From Candidimonas sp. (GTDB lineage: Bacteria; Pseudomonadota; Gammaproteobacteria; Burkholderiales; Burkholderiaceae_B), in NCBI GenBank assembly GCA_004298545.1, contig SCQX01000267.1, forward strand, positions 1-42,298: DNA of 42,298 nucleotides, given 5' to 3'. Positions within the stretch are counted from its first letter, which is position 1, and the number at the start of each line of letters is the position of its first letter. Shown here in pieces: positions 1-9,500 of this stretch. The notes under the pieces are model-generated. The model worked only from the letters and a program-made list of their open reading frames with translations, was not told where the DNA came from and searched no databases. The translations under genes were made by a program, and so were the position numbers.

Positions 1-27
1 AAAAAGCTGTGCGGTACTGATGCGCAT
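1..27 (-). CDS. flgL: FlgL hook-filament junction protein, N-terminal fragment
   Basis: Only the first nine codons are inside the window, reading MRISTAQLF, which is the typical start of FlgL (HAP3). A GGAGAC ribosome-binding site lies about eight bases upstream of the ATG. It follows flgK directly, as in most flgBCDEFGHIJKL operons. FlgL is secreted and forms the second junction layer between hook and filament. The rest of the gene lies beyond the left edge, so its integrity cannot be judged. Confidence 0.75.
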
Positions 28-46
28 GATGTTTGTCTCCGCTGTG

Positions 47-1702
47 TCAGCTTACCGCGCCCAGAATGGTTTGGAACAGTGTCTCGCTGACTTGCACGAG
101 CTTCGCCGCCGCCTGGTACTGGCTCTGATACTGCTGGATATTGACGTATTCCTCGTTCACATTGACCCCCGAGACCGCCTGCTGGGCGTTGTAGTTCTGC
201 GTCACGAGCGCTTGCTGGGCGGTGAGGTTGTTGGCATTTTCCTGAGTCTGGTTGCCAACCTGGTCGACCAGGCTCGCATAGGCGTCGCTGAAGCTCGACT
301 GCTTGCCGCCGAGCAATTTTTCATTCTGCAGCCCCGCGAGTGCGAGCGCATTGTTGCCGTTGGCCGAGCCGCCCGTCGTGTCGGCCGCGGCGATCTGAGC
401 GGGCGAGGTCATCGTCATGGCAATGTTTTGCGCGCCCCGCGTGACCGGCGAGATCGTCCACGTATCCCCGGCATGCGCCCCGCCGCCGACCGACATCGTC
501 ACGCCATCGACCGCCAGCCCGGAGACGGAAGCCCCTGTATACAAGGTTGCGCCATCGCTCGCGCGCACGAGCGTGTAATTCGTGCCATCGTACGAAAGCG
601 TGTAGTCGGAGGCGCGCAACGCCGAGAGATTGCTGGCGTCGAACGCGGCCGACACCGTGGCGCTGCCGGTATTCTTCGCACCGCTGGCGACGGCCGGAGG
701 TGTTATCGAGAACATCGGGGTGCCGGTGGCGCCATTCGCGTCGAGCCCCTGCGCCTGTTGCGCGTTGACCGCCAGCGCCAGGCCGGTGGCCAGCAGCCCC
801 AGCTGTTTTTCCAGTGGGTCGAGCGATTGCGTACGGTAGGCGAACAGCCCACCCAAGGAACCGCCCGAGACGAGTGTCTCGCGGACTGGGTCGAGCATGG
901 TCGCTCCGCCCGCGCCGCCCGGCACACTGGCGTAGACAGTCATGCTCGCCGAATCGGACTGGCTGGGAGCGGCCACCAAGTTGTACTGGGTGCCCCCCGA
1001 TAGGAGAACGTGGCCATCGCCGAGCGTGAGTGCGAACTGGCCGTTTTGGTTGCTCACATTCACGTTCACGAGCTTCTGGAGATTGGCAACTTCGGTATCG
1101 CGCGCATCGAGCAGGTCATTGGGCGGCTGTCCGCCAGCCACCGCGTTGGCGGCGGTGATTTGCCCATTCAGCGCGCTGATGCGGCCCACCGCCGAATTGA
1201 TCTGGCTGACGGTGGTCTGTATCTGGTTGTTGATATCACCGCGTTGCTCGTCGAAGTAATCCCCCACGGAATTGAATTGGCCGACCAGCTGGGTCGCATT
1301 GCCCAGCGCCTGCTCACGCGCCGCCGGATCGGCCGGCGAGGTAGCCACCCCTTGCAGTCCGCTGAAGAAGCCCTGCAACGCCGGGAACAGGCCCACGGTG
1401 CGGTCGGCGAACAGATTGTTGATCTGCGAGACCTCGTTGCCGAAAGTATCCAGGGCGCTCGCGCGCGTCTGCGCGCTGTTCAACTGCTGATTGATGAAGT
1501 CGTTGACCGAGCGCTGCACGCTTTGCACGATCACGCCCTGGCCGATGTAGCCGCCCCCCGAATTCTGGGCTGGCGCGGCGGCGACGATGATGCTCTGCCG
1601 GCTGTAGCCCGGGGTCGCCGCGTTATCCAGATTATGGCTCGAGGTCGCGAGCCCCGCCTGTGCGGCGTTCAACGCAGAGAGCGCGTAACCGGTCAGATTC
1701 AT
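47..1702 (-). CDS. flgK: FlgK hook-associated protein 1
   Basis: A 551-residue protein, about the family's usual length. The N-terminus (MNLTGYALSALNAAQAGLAT) carries the rod/hook amphipathic signature including SSHNLDNAATPGYSRQ. The C-terminus has the matching helix (VNVNEEYVNIQQYQSQYQAA) ending in ILGAVS. These ends form the coiled-coil D0/D1 layer that is exported by the flagellar type III system and joins hook to filament. The middle, about residues 200-450, is the variable surface domain. The gene sits between flgJ and flgL. The ribosome-binding site is weak, and a 158-bp gap with a degenerate direct repeat separates it from flgJ. FlgN, encoded in this window, is its expected export chaperone. 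Confidence 0.95.
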   Translation of the reverse strand: MNLTGYALSALNAAQAGLATSSHNLDNAATPGYSRQSIIVAAAPAQNSGGGYIGQGVIVQSVQRSVNDFINQQLNSAQTRASALDTFGNEVSQINNLFADRTVGLFPALQGFFSGLQGVATSPADPAAREQALGNATQLVGQFNSVGDYFDEQRGDINNQIQTTVSQINSAVGRISALNGQITAANAVAGGQPPNDLLDARDTEVANLQKLVNVNVSNQNGQFALTLGDGHVLLSGGTQYNLVAAPSQSDSASMTVYASVPGGAGGATMLDPVRETLVSGGSLGGLFAYRTQSLDPLEKQLGLLATGLALAVNAQQAQGLDANGATGTPMFSITPPAVASGAKNTGSATVSAAFDASNLSALRASDYTLSYDGTNYTLVRASDGATLYTGASVSGLAVDGVTMSVGGGAHAGDTWTISPVTRGAQNIAMTMTSPAQIAAADTTGGSANGNNALALAGLQNEKLLGGKQSSFSDAYASLVDQVGNQTQENANNLTAQQALVTQNYNAQQAVSGVNVNEEYVNIQQYQSQYQAAAKLVQVSETLFQTILGAVS

Positions 1703-1771
1703 GTCTCAGGCAGCCTATTCGGTAAACAGGAATGTCGCGCGGATCAGCGGACGCCCCTCGCGACCACGACA

Positions 1772-1875
1772 TACGGCACTACGACACAGTTCTCGGAAAG
1801 CTTGAATCCTCGCCTTGTCGATCACCCTGCTTCCGGCGATTACGGCACGACGCAGGGTTCTCAGAAAGACTGAAT
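1772..1875. repeat. Imperfect direct repeat between flgK and flgJ
   Basis: Two diverged copies of a unit of about 36 bp, at 1772-1808 and 1841-1875, start 69 bp apart. Both begin TACGGCAC and continue through GTTCTC(A/G)GAAAG to a TGAAT end. The right copy overlaps the last codons and stop of flgJ, so the left copy looks like a duplicated and decayed flgJ 3' end. No terminator-like stem with a T run is evident. Confidence 0.5.
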
Positions 1876-2868
1876 GGCGGCGGCGATCTGGTCCATGATG
1901 CGCACAAGCTTCGCGGCGTAGTCCGGGTCGGTCGCGTAGCCGGCGGCCTGGATTTCGTGGGCGGCCTGCTGCGGGGTCGGCGCATTTACCACCGCCTGGT
2001 AACGGGGGCTGTTGGTAATGAGCTGTGCGTAGTCGGTGAAGGCGTGCGCATAGGAGTCGTAGGCGCGAAACGGTTGCACGACCTTGCGGGCGGTGCCATC
2101 GACGTATTCGGTCGTGGCGGCCTTCACCACCCGCCCGTGCCAAGACGGCGTGGCTTTGATGCCAAAGAGATTGTAGGAAGGGTTGCCCGAGGTGTCGGTA
2201 ATTTCGTGCGTACCCCAACCCGACTCGAGCGCCGCCTGGCTGAGGATCAGGCGCGCGGGCACGCCGCTGGCTGCCGCCGCCTTGCGCGCCGCCGGCGCCA
2301 TGGCCCGGACAAACCCCGCGACTGACGCGCCGCCCGGCGCCGCGGGCCCCACGCTTCCCGCGCCGCCACCGCCCGTGGCGCCCAGGAGCTGCAGCAGCCC
2401 CGATATCGAGCTGGCGACCACGCCGCCCGAGTCCAGGGGAAGGCTCGACTTGAGTCCGGGAGCCCTCATTCGATCAGAGGCCGCGCGGGCGCGCACCCGC
2501 GCGGCCTGGGGATCGGCCAGCCCCTGGTGCTCGAGCATCTGGTTGAGGACCTGCTTTCCGAGGCCCAGTCCGCCGTTCGCGCTGGCAAGCGCAAGCCCCA
2601 TCTGCTCGTCTTGCAGGCCTTGGACCATGCGCATCTGGTCGCCGCTGAAGAGCCCATTGGCAAACAGCGGATTGCTGTGCGCCGCACGCAGCACCATCTG
2701 CAGGAACAAGGCCTCGAACTGCGTGGCCACGGCCCGGTCGGCCGACTCCCGATCTTTCTGATTGCCCGACTGTTGCACGCGCGTCTTGAGCGCATCGAGA
2801 GTCTTCTGGTCGAAGACGAAGTTGGGGGCCGCGCCGCCAGTTCCCGGGCGCGGCAGGTAAAAAGCCAT
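1861..2868 (-). CDS. flgJ: FlgJ rod assembly scaffold / peptidoglycan hydrolase
   Basis: A 335-residue two-domain FlgJ. The N-terminal rod-capping domain covers about residues 30-115 (FEALFLQMVLRAA, then MRMVQGLQDEQM). A Gly/Ala/Pro-rich linker at about 140-185 leads to a GH73-type N-acetylglucosaminidase domain to the C-terminus. The catalytic glutamate is expected at about residue 215 in QAALESGWG, followed by NLFGIKA and YDSYAHAFTDYAQLI, all typical of the family. It acts in the periplasm to cap the growing rod and open the peptidoglycan. A G-rich stretch precedes the ATG. Beta- and gammaproteobacteria commonly carry this dual form, unlike single-domain FlgJ in some other groups. Confidence 0.94.
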   Translation of the reverse strand: MAFYLPRPGTGGAAPNFVFDQKTLDALKTRVQQSGNQKDRESADRAVATQFEALFLQMVLRAAHSNPLFANGLFSGDQMRMVQGLQDEQMGLALASANGGLGLGKQVLNQMLEHQGLADPQAARVRARAASDRMRAPGLKSSLPLDSGGVVASSISGLLQLLGATGGGGAGSVGPAAPGGASVAGFVRAMAPAARKAAAASGVPARLILSQAALESGWGTHEITDTSGNPSYNLFGIKATPSWHGRVVKAATTEYVDGTARKVVQPFRAYDSYAHAFTDYAQLITNSPRYQAVVNAPTPQQAAHEIQAAGYATDPDYAAKLVRIMDQIAAAIQSF

Positions 2869-2895
2869 GACATCCCCCCTTTTCTTCCGGATGAT

Positions 2896-4026
2896 TCAGA
2901 CGATCTTCAGTTCCGCATGCAGCGCACCCGCCGCCTTGAGCGATTGCAGGATCGAGAGCAGGTCCTGTGGCGAGGCGCCAAGCGAGTTGAGCGCCTTGAC
3001 GACCTGCGCGAGGCTCACCGTTCCATTCAGATGCGTCAGCTTGCCGTTCTGCGCCGAGATGCCAATGGTGGGGTTGGCCACGGCAACCGTTTGCCCGCCC
3101 GAGAGCGGGGCCGGCTGGCTCACGCCGATGTTCTGGTTCACCGTGACCGCAAGGTTGCCATAGTCCACCGCCACTTCGTCGAGCGTCACCGTGCGATTCA
3201 TCACCACCGTGCCCGTGCGCGCGTTGATGATCACCACCGCCCGGGCAGGCGCCGGATTCACGTCGAGCGAGAGCAGGTTCGAGAGGAACTGGCTCTGCTC
3301 GGCGTCGGTCGCCGGCGCGTTCACTGCGACCACCCGGCCGTTGAGCGCGCGCGCAACCCCGCTTCCAAAGTTGCGATTGATGGCGTCGGCCACATTCTGC
3401 GCCGTTCCGAAGCTCGTGCTGTGCGTCTCGAGCATGATGCGCCCGTGCGTGGCGAGCTGTGTGGCGACGGTGCGCTCAACAACCGCGCCGTCGCTGATGA
3501 TCCCGCCGTTGAGCTGGTTGATCTGCGTGCTGTTGCCCCCGGAGCTCGCGCCTGCACCACCGACCACGACGTTGCCCTGCGCAAGCGCATAGACCTGTCC
3601 GTTGGCGCCCTTCATCGGCGTCATGAGCAGCGTGCCGCCCCGCAGGCTTTTGGCGTTACCCATCGACGAGACCACTACGTCCATGTGCTGGCCGGACTGC
3701 GCGAAGGCCGGCAGCTGGGCGGTCACCATCACCGCGGCGATGTCCTTGAGCTGCATGTTGCTGCCTTGCGGAAGCGTCACGCCCAGCTGCGCCAGCATAT
3801 TCGTCAGGCTCTGCTGCGTGAAGGGCGACTGGCGCACCTGATCGCCAGTGCCGTCGAGCCCCACGACCAAGCCGTAGCCCACCAGCGGATTGTCGCGCAC
3901 GCCCTGCACGTTCACGAGATTGCGCAGCGTGATCGCCTGCGCGCTCGCAGCCAACACCCATAACGCCAGCGCGCCCAGTGTGATCCTCAGTGGGTGCTTC
4001 AGGAAATGCGACATGGCCGTGTTCAT
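2896..4026 (-). CDS. flgI: FlgI flagellar P-ring protein
   Basis: A 376-residue P-ring subunit with a Sec signal peptide at about residues 1-31 (hydrophobic ITLGALALWVLAASAQA). The mature start is ITLRNLVNVQGVRDNPLVGYGLVVGLDGTGD, a hallmark of FlgI. It assembles in the periplasm as part of the L-P ring bushing around the rod, helped by the FlgA chaperone, whose gene is also in this window. The start codon is one base after the flgH stop, implying translational coupling. Met5 (4014) is a possible alternative start that keeps the signal peptide. Length and conserved blocks are normal. Confidence 0.96.
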   Translation of the reverse strand: MNTAMSHFLKHPLRITLGALALWVLAASAQAITLRNLVNVQGVRDNPLVGYGLVVGLDGTGDQVRQSPFTQQSLTNMLAQLGVTLPQGSNMQLKDIAAVMVTAQLPAFAQSGQHMDVVVSSMGNAKSLRGGTLLMTPMKGANGQVYALAQGNVVVGGAGASSGGNSTQINQLNGGIISDGAVVERTVATQLATHGRIMLETHSTSFGTAQNVADAINRNFGSGVARALNGRVVAVNAPATDAEQSQFLSNLLSLDVNPAPARAVVIINARTGTVVMNRTVTLDEVAVDYGNLAVTVNQNIGVSQPAPLSGGQTVAVANPTIGISAQNGKLTHLNGTVSLAQVVKALNSLGASPQDLLSILQSLKAAGALHAELKIV

Positions 4027-4027
4027 C

Positions 4028-4729
4028 TCAGAACGGAGAGATATTCAGGAAGAAGCGCTGCAGCCAGCCCATGGTCTGCACTTCGTCCATGACGCCGCGG
4101 CTGCGATACTCCATCTTCGCATCGGCAACCTGGGTCGAGAGCACCGTATTGGCACTGGTGATGGAGCGCGGATCGACCACTCCCGAGAAGCGCACATATT
4201 CGCTGCCGCGATTGATGGCGATCTCCTTCTGGCCCGCGATCTGAAGGTTGCCGTTGGGCAGCACACCGATGACGGTGGTCGTGATGGTGCCCGAGAAGGT
4301 GTTGTCCGCGGTGCTCGACCCCTTGCCGTCGGCCTTGTTGCTGCCCGAGGCATCGGTGTCCTGTTTGGAGTTCAGGGTGTTGGGGAAGATGGCGGCCGGC
4401 ATCGTGTCCATCGAGAGCTTCATCGAGGACTCCCGGTCGGTGTTCGTGTCGACGTTCTTTGCCGCATTGGTCTTCTCCTGGATGATGATGGTGACGATGT
4501 CACCCACGTTGCGCGGGCGCCGATCCTCGAAGAGCGGGTAATCGCCATACGCGGTCGGCTGATAAATCGAGCCGTTGGGTTGCGGGGGCGGCGTGCGCGG
4601 CGGAGGCGAGGCGGAGAGCGGGCCGGTCACGACCGGCTCGGGCGGAACGATCGCGCACCCCGAGAGCACCAGCGCCGCGCCCAGGCACACACGCGCCGCA
4701 TGGCGCCAGAATACGGACAAGCTCACCAT
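4028..4729 (-). CDS. flgH: FlgH flagellar L-ring lipoprotein
   Basis: A 233-residue outer-membrane L-ring protein. The N-terminus has a lipoprotein signal with lipobox LSGC at about residue 25, so the mature protein is lipidated. The conserved core includes SIYQPTAYGDYPLFEDRRPRNVGDIVTIIIQE and a C-terminus with EYVRFSGVVDPR, ending in WLQRFFLNISPF. It is flanked by flgG and flgI with gaps of nine and one bases, as in the standard operon. A proline-rich stretch of about 20 residues follows the lipidated cysteine. Confidence 0.96.
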   Translation of the reverse strand: MVSLSVFWRHAARVCLGAALVLSGCAIVPPEPVVTGPLSASPPPRTPPPQPNGSIYQPTAYGDYPLFEDRRPRNVGDIVTIIIQEKTNAAKNVDTNTDRESSMKLSMDTMPAAIFPNTLNSKQDTDASGSNKADGKGSSTADNTFSGTITTTVIGVLPNGNLQIAGQKEIAINRGSEYVRFSGVVDPRSITSANTVLSTQVADAKMEYRSRGVMDEVQTMGWLQRFFLNISPF

Positions 4730-4738
4730 CGGACGATC

Positions 4739-5527
4739 TCAGCTGATCTGCGTAAGCGCCTGCAGCATGTTGTCGGATGCCTGCACCGCCTTGCTGTTCA
4801 TCTCGTAGGCGCGCTGCGTGGTGATCATGTTCACCAGCTCCTCGGCCACATTCACATTGCTCGCCTCGGTGTACTGCTGCATGATCTGGCCCGCGCCGTT
4901 GAGCCCGGGCTGTTCGGTCTGCGGCGGGCCCGAGGCATCGCTCTCGCCGTAGAGATTCTGCCCAAGGCTGAGCAGCCCGGTAGGGTTGATGAAGGTGCTC
5001 AGCTGGATCTGGCCCACGTTCACGTTCGTGCCCGCCGCACCCGGCTGCGTGACCGACACGGTGCCGTCGCGCCCGATGGTGATCGAGAGCGCGTTGTTCG
5101 GTATGTTGATGGGCGGCTGTATGGGATACCCGCCCGAGGTGACGAGCTGTCCGTTCTGATCGATCTGAAGACTTCCGTCGCGCGTGTAGGCGAAGGTGCC
5201 ATCGGGCATCTGCACCTGCAGGAATCCGGCGCCCTGGATGGCGACATCCATGGCATTGCCCGTGTTCTTCATGTCGCCCTGCGTGTGGATGCGCTCGGTG
5301 GCCACGGTATCAACGCCGGTGCCCAGCTGCAGCCCCGAGGGCAGCTGGTTGTTGTCGCCCACCTGCGCACCCGGCTCGCGGATGGTCTGGTACATCAGGT
5401 CCTGGAATACCGCGCGCGAGCGCTTGAACCCGTCGGTGTTGACGTTCGCCAGATTGTTGGCGATCACGTCCATGTTGGTCTGCTGGGCCTCGAGCCCGGT
5501 CTTGGAAATCCAAAGTGATCGAATCAT
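4739..5527 (-). CDS. flgG: FlgG distal rod protein
   Basis: A 262-residue distal rod subunit. It starts [20 protein letters not shown] followed by [18 protein letters not shown], the rod/hook N-terminal signature with the FlgG-specific opening. The C-terminal helix reads [21 protein letters not shown]. An AAGGAG site lies about seven bases before the ATG, the clearest ribosome-binding site of the rod genes here. FlgG polymerises through the L-P ring and connects to the FlgE hook. Length is normal for the family. Confidence 0.97.
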   Translation of the reverse strand: MIRSLWISKTGLEAQQTNMDVIANNLANVNTDGFKRSRAVFQDLMYQTIREPGAQVGDNNQLPSGLQLGTGVDTVATERIHTQGDMKNTGNAMDVAIQGAGFLQVQMPDGTFAYTRDGSLQIDQNGQLVTSGGYPIQPPINIPNNALSITIGRDGTVSVTQPGAAGTNVNVGQIQLSTFINPTGLLSLGQNLYGESDASGPPQTEQPGLNGAGQIMQQYTEASNVNVAEELVNMITTQRAYEMNSKAVQASDNMLQALTQIS

Positions 5528-5541
5528 TTGAAAGCTCCTTT

Positions 5542-6309
5542 TCAGTTCCCCGCCGGCCCCAGAATGGCGTTGGCGCTCTGCGCGTTGGCGCTCGCCTGCT
5601 TGATGACGCTCATCTGCATCTGGAAGCTGCGCGCGTTCTGGATCAGCCCCACCATCTGTGCGGTGGGACTCACGTTGCTGCCCTCCAGCGCCCGATCTTT
5701 GATCTGCACGCGCGGATCGGTGGGCGCCGCCACGAACCCGCCGTTGGGTCCGGGGATGCGAAACAAGCCATCGTCGCCCCGTACCAGCGTGCGGGGATCG
5801 GGGTTCACGAGCTTGATGTTGCCAAGCCGCGCGATGTCGCGCACCGTCTCGCCGGGAGCGATCGAGTTGACGCCCCCATGGCGCGAGATGTGGATGTGCG
5901 CGCGCGGCGGAATCACAATGGGTCCCCCGCCGCGCGAGAGCACCGGCCAGCCCTGCGACGTCACCAGTTCCCCGGACGGATTCATTTGCAGGCTGCCCGC
6001 GCGGGTATAGGCCTCGCCCTGGGGAGTCTGTACCGCGATCCAGCCATCGCCCTGCACGGCAACGTCGAGCACGCGTCCGGTCGTGTGTATCGCGCCATGC
6101 GCCATGAGGCTCGCCCCCGTCGTCGTGGCCGTGAGCACGCGTGTGCCCGGCTGCGGCGCATCGGGCACGTTCACGGGTACGGCGCGGTACGCCGCAAGCT
6201 GCGCGCGAAAGCCGGTCGTATCGGCATTGGCAAGGTTGTTGGCCAGCGCGGCCTGCGCCTCGAGTGTGCGCGCGGCCCCACCGGCGGCGGTATAGACGAT
6301 CCTGTCCAT
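5542..6309 (-). CDS. flgF: FlgF proximal rod protein
   Basis: A 255-residue rod protein starting [20 protein letters not shown] with [15 protein letters not shown]. It has the rod/hook core ([29 protein letters not shown]) and a C-terminal helix ending in [11 protein letters not shown]. The MDR(I/L)VY opening distinguishes FlgF from FlgG. It lies four bases after flgE and fourteen before flgG, within the operon order flgE-F-G. Exported by the flagellar type III system, it forms part of the proximal rod. Confidence 0.95.
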   Translation of the reverse strand: MDRIVYTAAGGAARTLEAQAALANNLANADTTGFRAQLAAYRAVPVNVPDAPQPGTRVLTATTTGASLMAHGAIHTTGRVLDVAVQGDGWIAVQTPQGEAYTRAGSLQMNPSGELVTSQGWPVLSRGGGPIVIPPRAHIHISRHGGVNSIAPGETVRDIARLGNIKLVNPDPRTLVRGDDGLFRIPGPNGGFVAAPTDPRVQIKDRALEGSNVSPTAQMVGLIQNARSFQMQMSVIKQASANAQSANAILGPAGN

Positions 6310-6313
6310 GGGC

Positions 6314-7792
6314 TCAGTTCATCTGCAGGAGCGTCTGCACGACCTGGTCCTGCGTCTTGATCGACTGGGCGTTGGCCTGGTAGCTGCGCTGGGCGATGAT
6401 CATGCTCACGAGCTCCTGGCTCAGATCGACGTTGGAATCCTCGACGGCCTGCCCCTTGATGTTCGCCAGGCCATTGGTACCCGGGCGTCCCAGCAGCGCC
6501 TGCCCCGAGGAGGTGCTGGCCTGCCAGGCGTTGTCTCCCGCGGGGATGAGCCCCTGGAGATTGTTGAAGCTTGCAAGCGCCACCGTGCCGACCATCTGGC
6601 TCTCGCCGTTCGTGTAGTTCGCGAGGATGGAGCCGTCCTTGCTGATCGCAACGCCGGTGAATTCGCCGGTCGCGTAGCCGTCGGCGTTGAAGTTCGAGGA
6701 AAACGCGCCGCCATACTGCGTGCTGCCCGTCATGTTCAGCGTGAGGGCCAGTGGCGCGGCGGGCGAATTCGCGCCGCCCGGCTGTGCGACATTGAGCGAG
6801 ACTTGCGTTGTGGAGGTGAGCCTTCCCGAGCCATCGAAAGTCATCGCCACGGGGCCGCCGCCGGCCGGCAAGTCGACCGGCTTGCCATCGAGCTGATAGT
6901 AGGCGTCCCAGTTGCTCGTGGCGCCCGCCGACCCCGAGCGCTTGGCGAAGTAAATCATCAACTGATGCGAGTTGCCGAGAGAATCGTAGACCGAGACGGG
7001 TAGCGAACTCGTGTAGCTGTCAGTATTCCCGGCAGAGAATGGCTCGGCCGGCAGTGCGGCCGTATAGGCGTTGTTCGGCAAGCCGGTGTCGAGCGAACCG
7101 GAAATGACCTGGCCGGCGGCGATCGTCGCGTAGGTGCCCGCGCCGCTTGTGTAGGTGCCATCGGCCGGCGCGCTGACCGGGCTGCCCGAGGAATCCACCC
7201 AGCTGTAGCTGCCCGAGGAGTCCACCCGATAGTAGATGGGCGCATCGGGCACGCCCGTGGCCGTTGGCGTGAGCGTGACGCTACCCAACACCTCTGGCTG
7301 CCCGGTAATCGAGATCGATTGCGCGTTGGCGTCCAGATTCGCGGTGAGCGACACGTTTGCCGTCGCCTGCGGCGCGATGTTGCCCACCGGCACGACGAGT
7401 GGCACGACCGCCGTGCTGTTCGCCCCCCCTATGTAGCCGGTCAGGACCTGACCGGCGGCATTGACGATGTGATTGTTCTGATCCTTGTGGAACTGGCCGG
7501 CACGGGAGTAGAAGACGTTGCCCTCGGGGTCGAGCAGACGAAACATGCCATTCTGCCCGTCGATCGCCATGTCGTACTCGTTGCCCGAGGCCGTGACGGT
7601 GCCCGACGAGAAATCCTGGCTCGTAGCGGCAACCGCCACCCCCATTCCCACCTTTGCATTCGCGTACACGTCGGAGAACTGCAACGTCGAGGATTTGAAA
7701 CCGACCGTTCCCGAGTTGGAAATGTTGTTGCCGATCACGTCGAGATCCTGCGCCGAAGCGTCCAGACCCGACAACCCCTGTTGAAAACTCAT
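6314..7792 (-). CDS. flgE: FlgE hook protein
   Basis: A 492-residue hook subunit. It begins MSFQQGLSGLDASAQDLDVIGNNISNSGTVGFKSS and ends with a C-terminal D0 helix (QELVSMIIAQRSYQANAQSI). Between them lies a long Ala/Gly/Ser/Thr-rich variable region, about residues 150-330, making it larger than the roughly 400-residue enteric FlgE but within the range for betaproteobacteria. AAGGAG precedes the ATG by eight bases. Hook polymerisation uses the FlgD cap encoded just upstream, and hook completion triggers the export switch involving FlhB. Confidence 0.96.
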   Translation of the reverse strand: MSFQQGLSGLDASAQDLDVIGNNISNSGTVGFKSSTLQFSDVYANAKVGMGVAVAATSQDFSSGTVTASGNEYDMAIDGQNGMFRLLDPEGNVFYSRAGQFHKDQNNHIVNAAGQVLTGYIGGANSTAVVPLVVPVGNIAPQATANVSLTANLDANAQSISITGQPEVLGSVTLTPTATGVPDAPIYYRVDSSGSYSWVDSSGSPVSAPADGTYTSGAGTYATIAAGQVISGSLDTGLPNNAYTAALPAEPFSAGNTDSYTSSLPVSVYDSLGNSHQLMIYFAKRSGSAGATSNWDAYYQLDGKPVDLPAGGGPVAMTFDGSGRLTSTTQVSLNVAQPGGANSPAAPLALTLNMTGSTQYGGAFSSNFNADGYATGEFTGVAISKDGSILANYTNGESQMVGTVALASFNNLQGLIPAGDNAWQASTSSGQALLGRPGTNGLANIKGQAVEDSNVDLSQELVSMIIAQRSYQANAQSIKTQDQVVQTLLQMN

Positions 7793-7811
7793 GATGCCGC
7801 TCCTTGCGCGC

Positions 7812-8519
7812 TCAGATAACCTGCCGAATGTCGGCGAGCGAGACGCTCCCGCCCATGTTCAAATTGATTTGCGGGCCGCTCGCGTTGTAGGCGATGCTTT
7901 GAATGGTCGCCTGAGAAAGCGGCTGGGCCGAGACCGACGAACCGTCCGCAGCGGTTGCGCTGACCGACAGCGAGTACGCGCCATCGGGCGCGACCGCCCC
8001 GGCATCGGTCTTGCCATCCCAGGCAAGCGGCATGGTGCCGGCGGGCATCGCGCCAAGATCCATGGTGCGCACCGCCCTGCCCGACCCGTCGGTGATCGTT
8101 GCCTTCACGTCGGCGGCGGGCGCCAGCATGTCGATGCCCGCAAGCGTCGCCACGCCCTGCCCGACGGAAATCTTGCTGCCGGTGACCAGCACCTGGTGCC
8201 CGATGAGCGCGGAAGCCTGCATCGACTGCGACATGTTCATCTGGCCCGAGATGGCCTGGAGCGTGGCGTTGAGTTGCGTGATGCCGCTCACCGTGGAGAG
8301 CTGGGCCATCTGCGAGGTCACCTCCGAATTGTCCATCGGGTTCAGCGGGTCCTGGTTCTGCAGCTGCGTGGTGAGCAGCGTGAGAAACTGGTTCTGAATA
8401 TCCTGCGCGCTTGCCGTGGCCGAAGCGTTTGCGATGCCCACGGCGGCGGCCGTCGCGCCAGCCGCGGCGGCCACTGGCGTGCTCGGCACGACCGATGTCT
8501 GATTGGTGGAAATTGCCAT
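7812..8519 (-). CDS. flgD: FlgD hook cap / scaffold protein
   Basis: A 235-residue hook-capping protein starting MAISTNQTSVVPSTP. The start at 8519 was chosen because AGGAGG lies just upstream; an in-frame upstream start would run into flgC. The conserved N-terminal block QNQFLTLLTTQLQNQDPLNPMD, the hallmark of FlgD, is at about residues 45-66. The C-terminal part holds FLN-like and Tudor-like beta domains (VRTMDLGAMPAGTMPLAWDG). It caps the growing hook and is released when FlgK takes over. Confidence 0.95.
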   Translation of the reverse strand: MAISTNQTSVVPSTPVAAAAGATAAAVGIANASATASAQDIQNQFLTLLTTQLQNQDPLNPMDNSEVTSQMAQLSTVSGITQLNATLQAISGQMNMSQSMQASALIGHQVLVTGSKISVGQGVATLAGIDMLAPAADVKATITDGSGRAVRTMDLGAMPAGTMPLAWDGKTDAGAVAPDGAYSLSVSATAADGSSVSAQPLSQATIQSIAYNASGPQINLNMGGSVSLADIRQVI

Positions 8520-8550
8520 GACTGAAGGCCCTCCTTGATAGATGAAACGG

Positions 8551-8967
8551 CTACTGGCCGATGGCAAGTGTTCTTGCGGCGAGAGATTTCGCCGTATTGA
8601 CGATCTCGACGTCCGCCTGATAGGAACGTGAGGCCGAGATCATGTTGACCGTCTCGGCCACCACATCGACGTTCGGCATGATGACGTAGCCCGTCGCGTC
8701 GGCTGCCGGATTGCCCGGATCGAAGTGCCGGCGCATGGGCGCATTGCTTTCGATGACGTCGGCCACTTGCACGCCTCCGACAGGCGAGGCCGACGTGGCC
8801 GAACCCAGCGGCTGCATGCGAAAGACGACTTCGCGGGCGCGGTAGGGCTTGCCGTCCGGACCGGCCACGCTATCGGCGTTGGCGATGTTGCTGGCCGCCA
8901 CGTTCATGCGTTGCGACTGCGCCGTCATCGCCGAACCGGCAATTTCCATGAGCGAAAGGCTAGCCAT
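8551..8967 (-). CDS. flgC: FlgC proximal rod protein
   Basis: A 138-residue rod subunit of normal length. N-terminal [20 protein letters not shown] with [19 protein letters not shown] and the PYRAREVVF segment are typical of FlgC. The C-terminus ([25 protein letters not shown]) is the conserved export/assembly helix. A GGAG motif lies seven bases ahead of the ATG. It follows flgB by 20 bases. Confidence 0.96.
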   Translation of the reverse strand: MASLSLMEIAGSAMTAQSQRMNVAASNIANADSVAGPDGKPYRAREVVFRMQPLGSATSASPVGGVQVADVIESNAPMRRHFDPGNPAADATGYVIMPNVDVVAETVNMISASRSYQADVEIVNTAKSLAARTLAIGQ

Positions 8968-8987
8968 CCACGATCTCCACGCGGCGC

Positions 8988-9413
8988 TCAGGTGGACTGC
9001 AGCGCCGCGAGCATGGTTTTGATCCGATCCGACACAAACGCGAGGTCGGCCTGATAATGCATGACGGTGTCGGCAAAATCGACCCGTTCCGTATCCATCT
9101 CGACGGTGTTGCCGTCGGCGCTTTGCTGAAATGGGACCCGATACTGGGCGTCGACCGCCGCGAAGGCCGGGCCCGTCCCGGGAATGTGGCGCGGGTCGGT
9201 CAACTCAAGGGCGACTGGCGGCAGATTCTGGCGCGCCGAAAGCGCCTGGCGCAGGCTGCTCGTGAAATCGATGTCCCGCGCCTTGTATTCGGGCGTATCG
9301 GCGTTCGCAATATTGGTCGACAACAACTCCAGGCGCTGGCGGCGCACGTTGATCGCCGTTTCGTAAAAGCTGAACGCGCGATCGAGGGGCGAACCCGAGA
9401 GTACTGTCGTCAT
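8988..9413 (-). CDS. flgB: FlgB proximal rod protein
   Basis: A 141-residue rod protein and the first gene of the flgB-L operon. It contains [41 protein letters not shown], and a C-terminal [21 protein letters not shown]. The start at 9413 is preferred because GAGGA lies nine to ten bases upstream; ATGs at 9428 and 9422 give short N-terminal extensions. The 146-bp gap to divergent flgA should hold the promoters for both operons. Confidence 0.95.
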   Translation of the reverse strand: MTTVLSGSPLDRAFSFYETAINVRRQRLELLSTNIANADTPEYKARDIDFTSSLRQALSARQNLPPVALELTDPRHIPGTGPAFAAVDAQYRVPFQQSADGNTVEMDTERVDFADTVMHYQADLAFVSDRIKTMLAALQST

Positions 9414-9500
9414 GCGTGCCATCCTCATGTCGTTGATCGGCCATCCAACCGGCCCACCTATAGTAGTCGCGCGGCCCGCGAAGCAAGCGAATGAACAACC

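Noticed and set aside
1715-2218. Minus-strand frame ending between flgJ and flgK, with repeated LRTLRRAV/FRELCRSAV segments
   Set aside because: The apparent protein repeat comes from the DNA direct repeat at 1772-1875; most of the frame overlaps flgJ out of frame.
3890-5518. 542-codon plus-strand frame across flgI, flgH and flgG
   Set aside because: It spans three recognised genes on the other strand and its His/Arg-rich product resembles no family.
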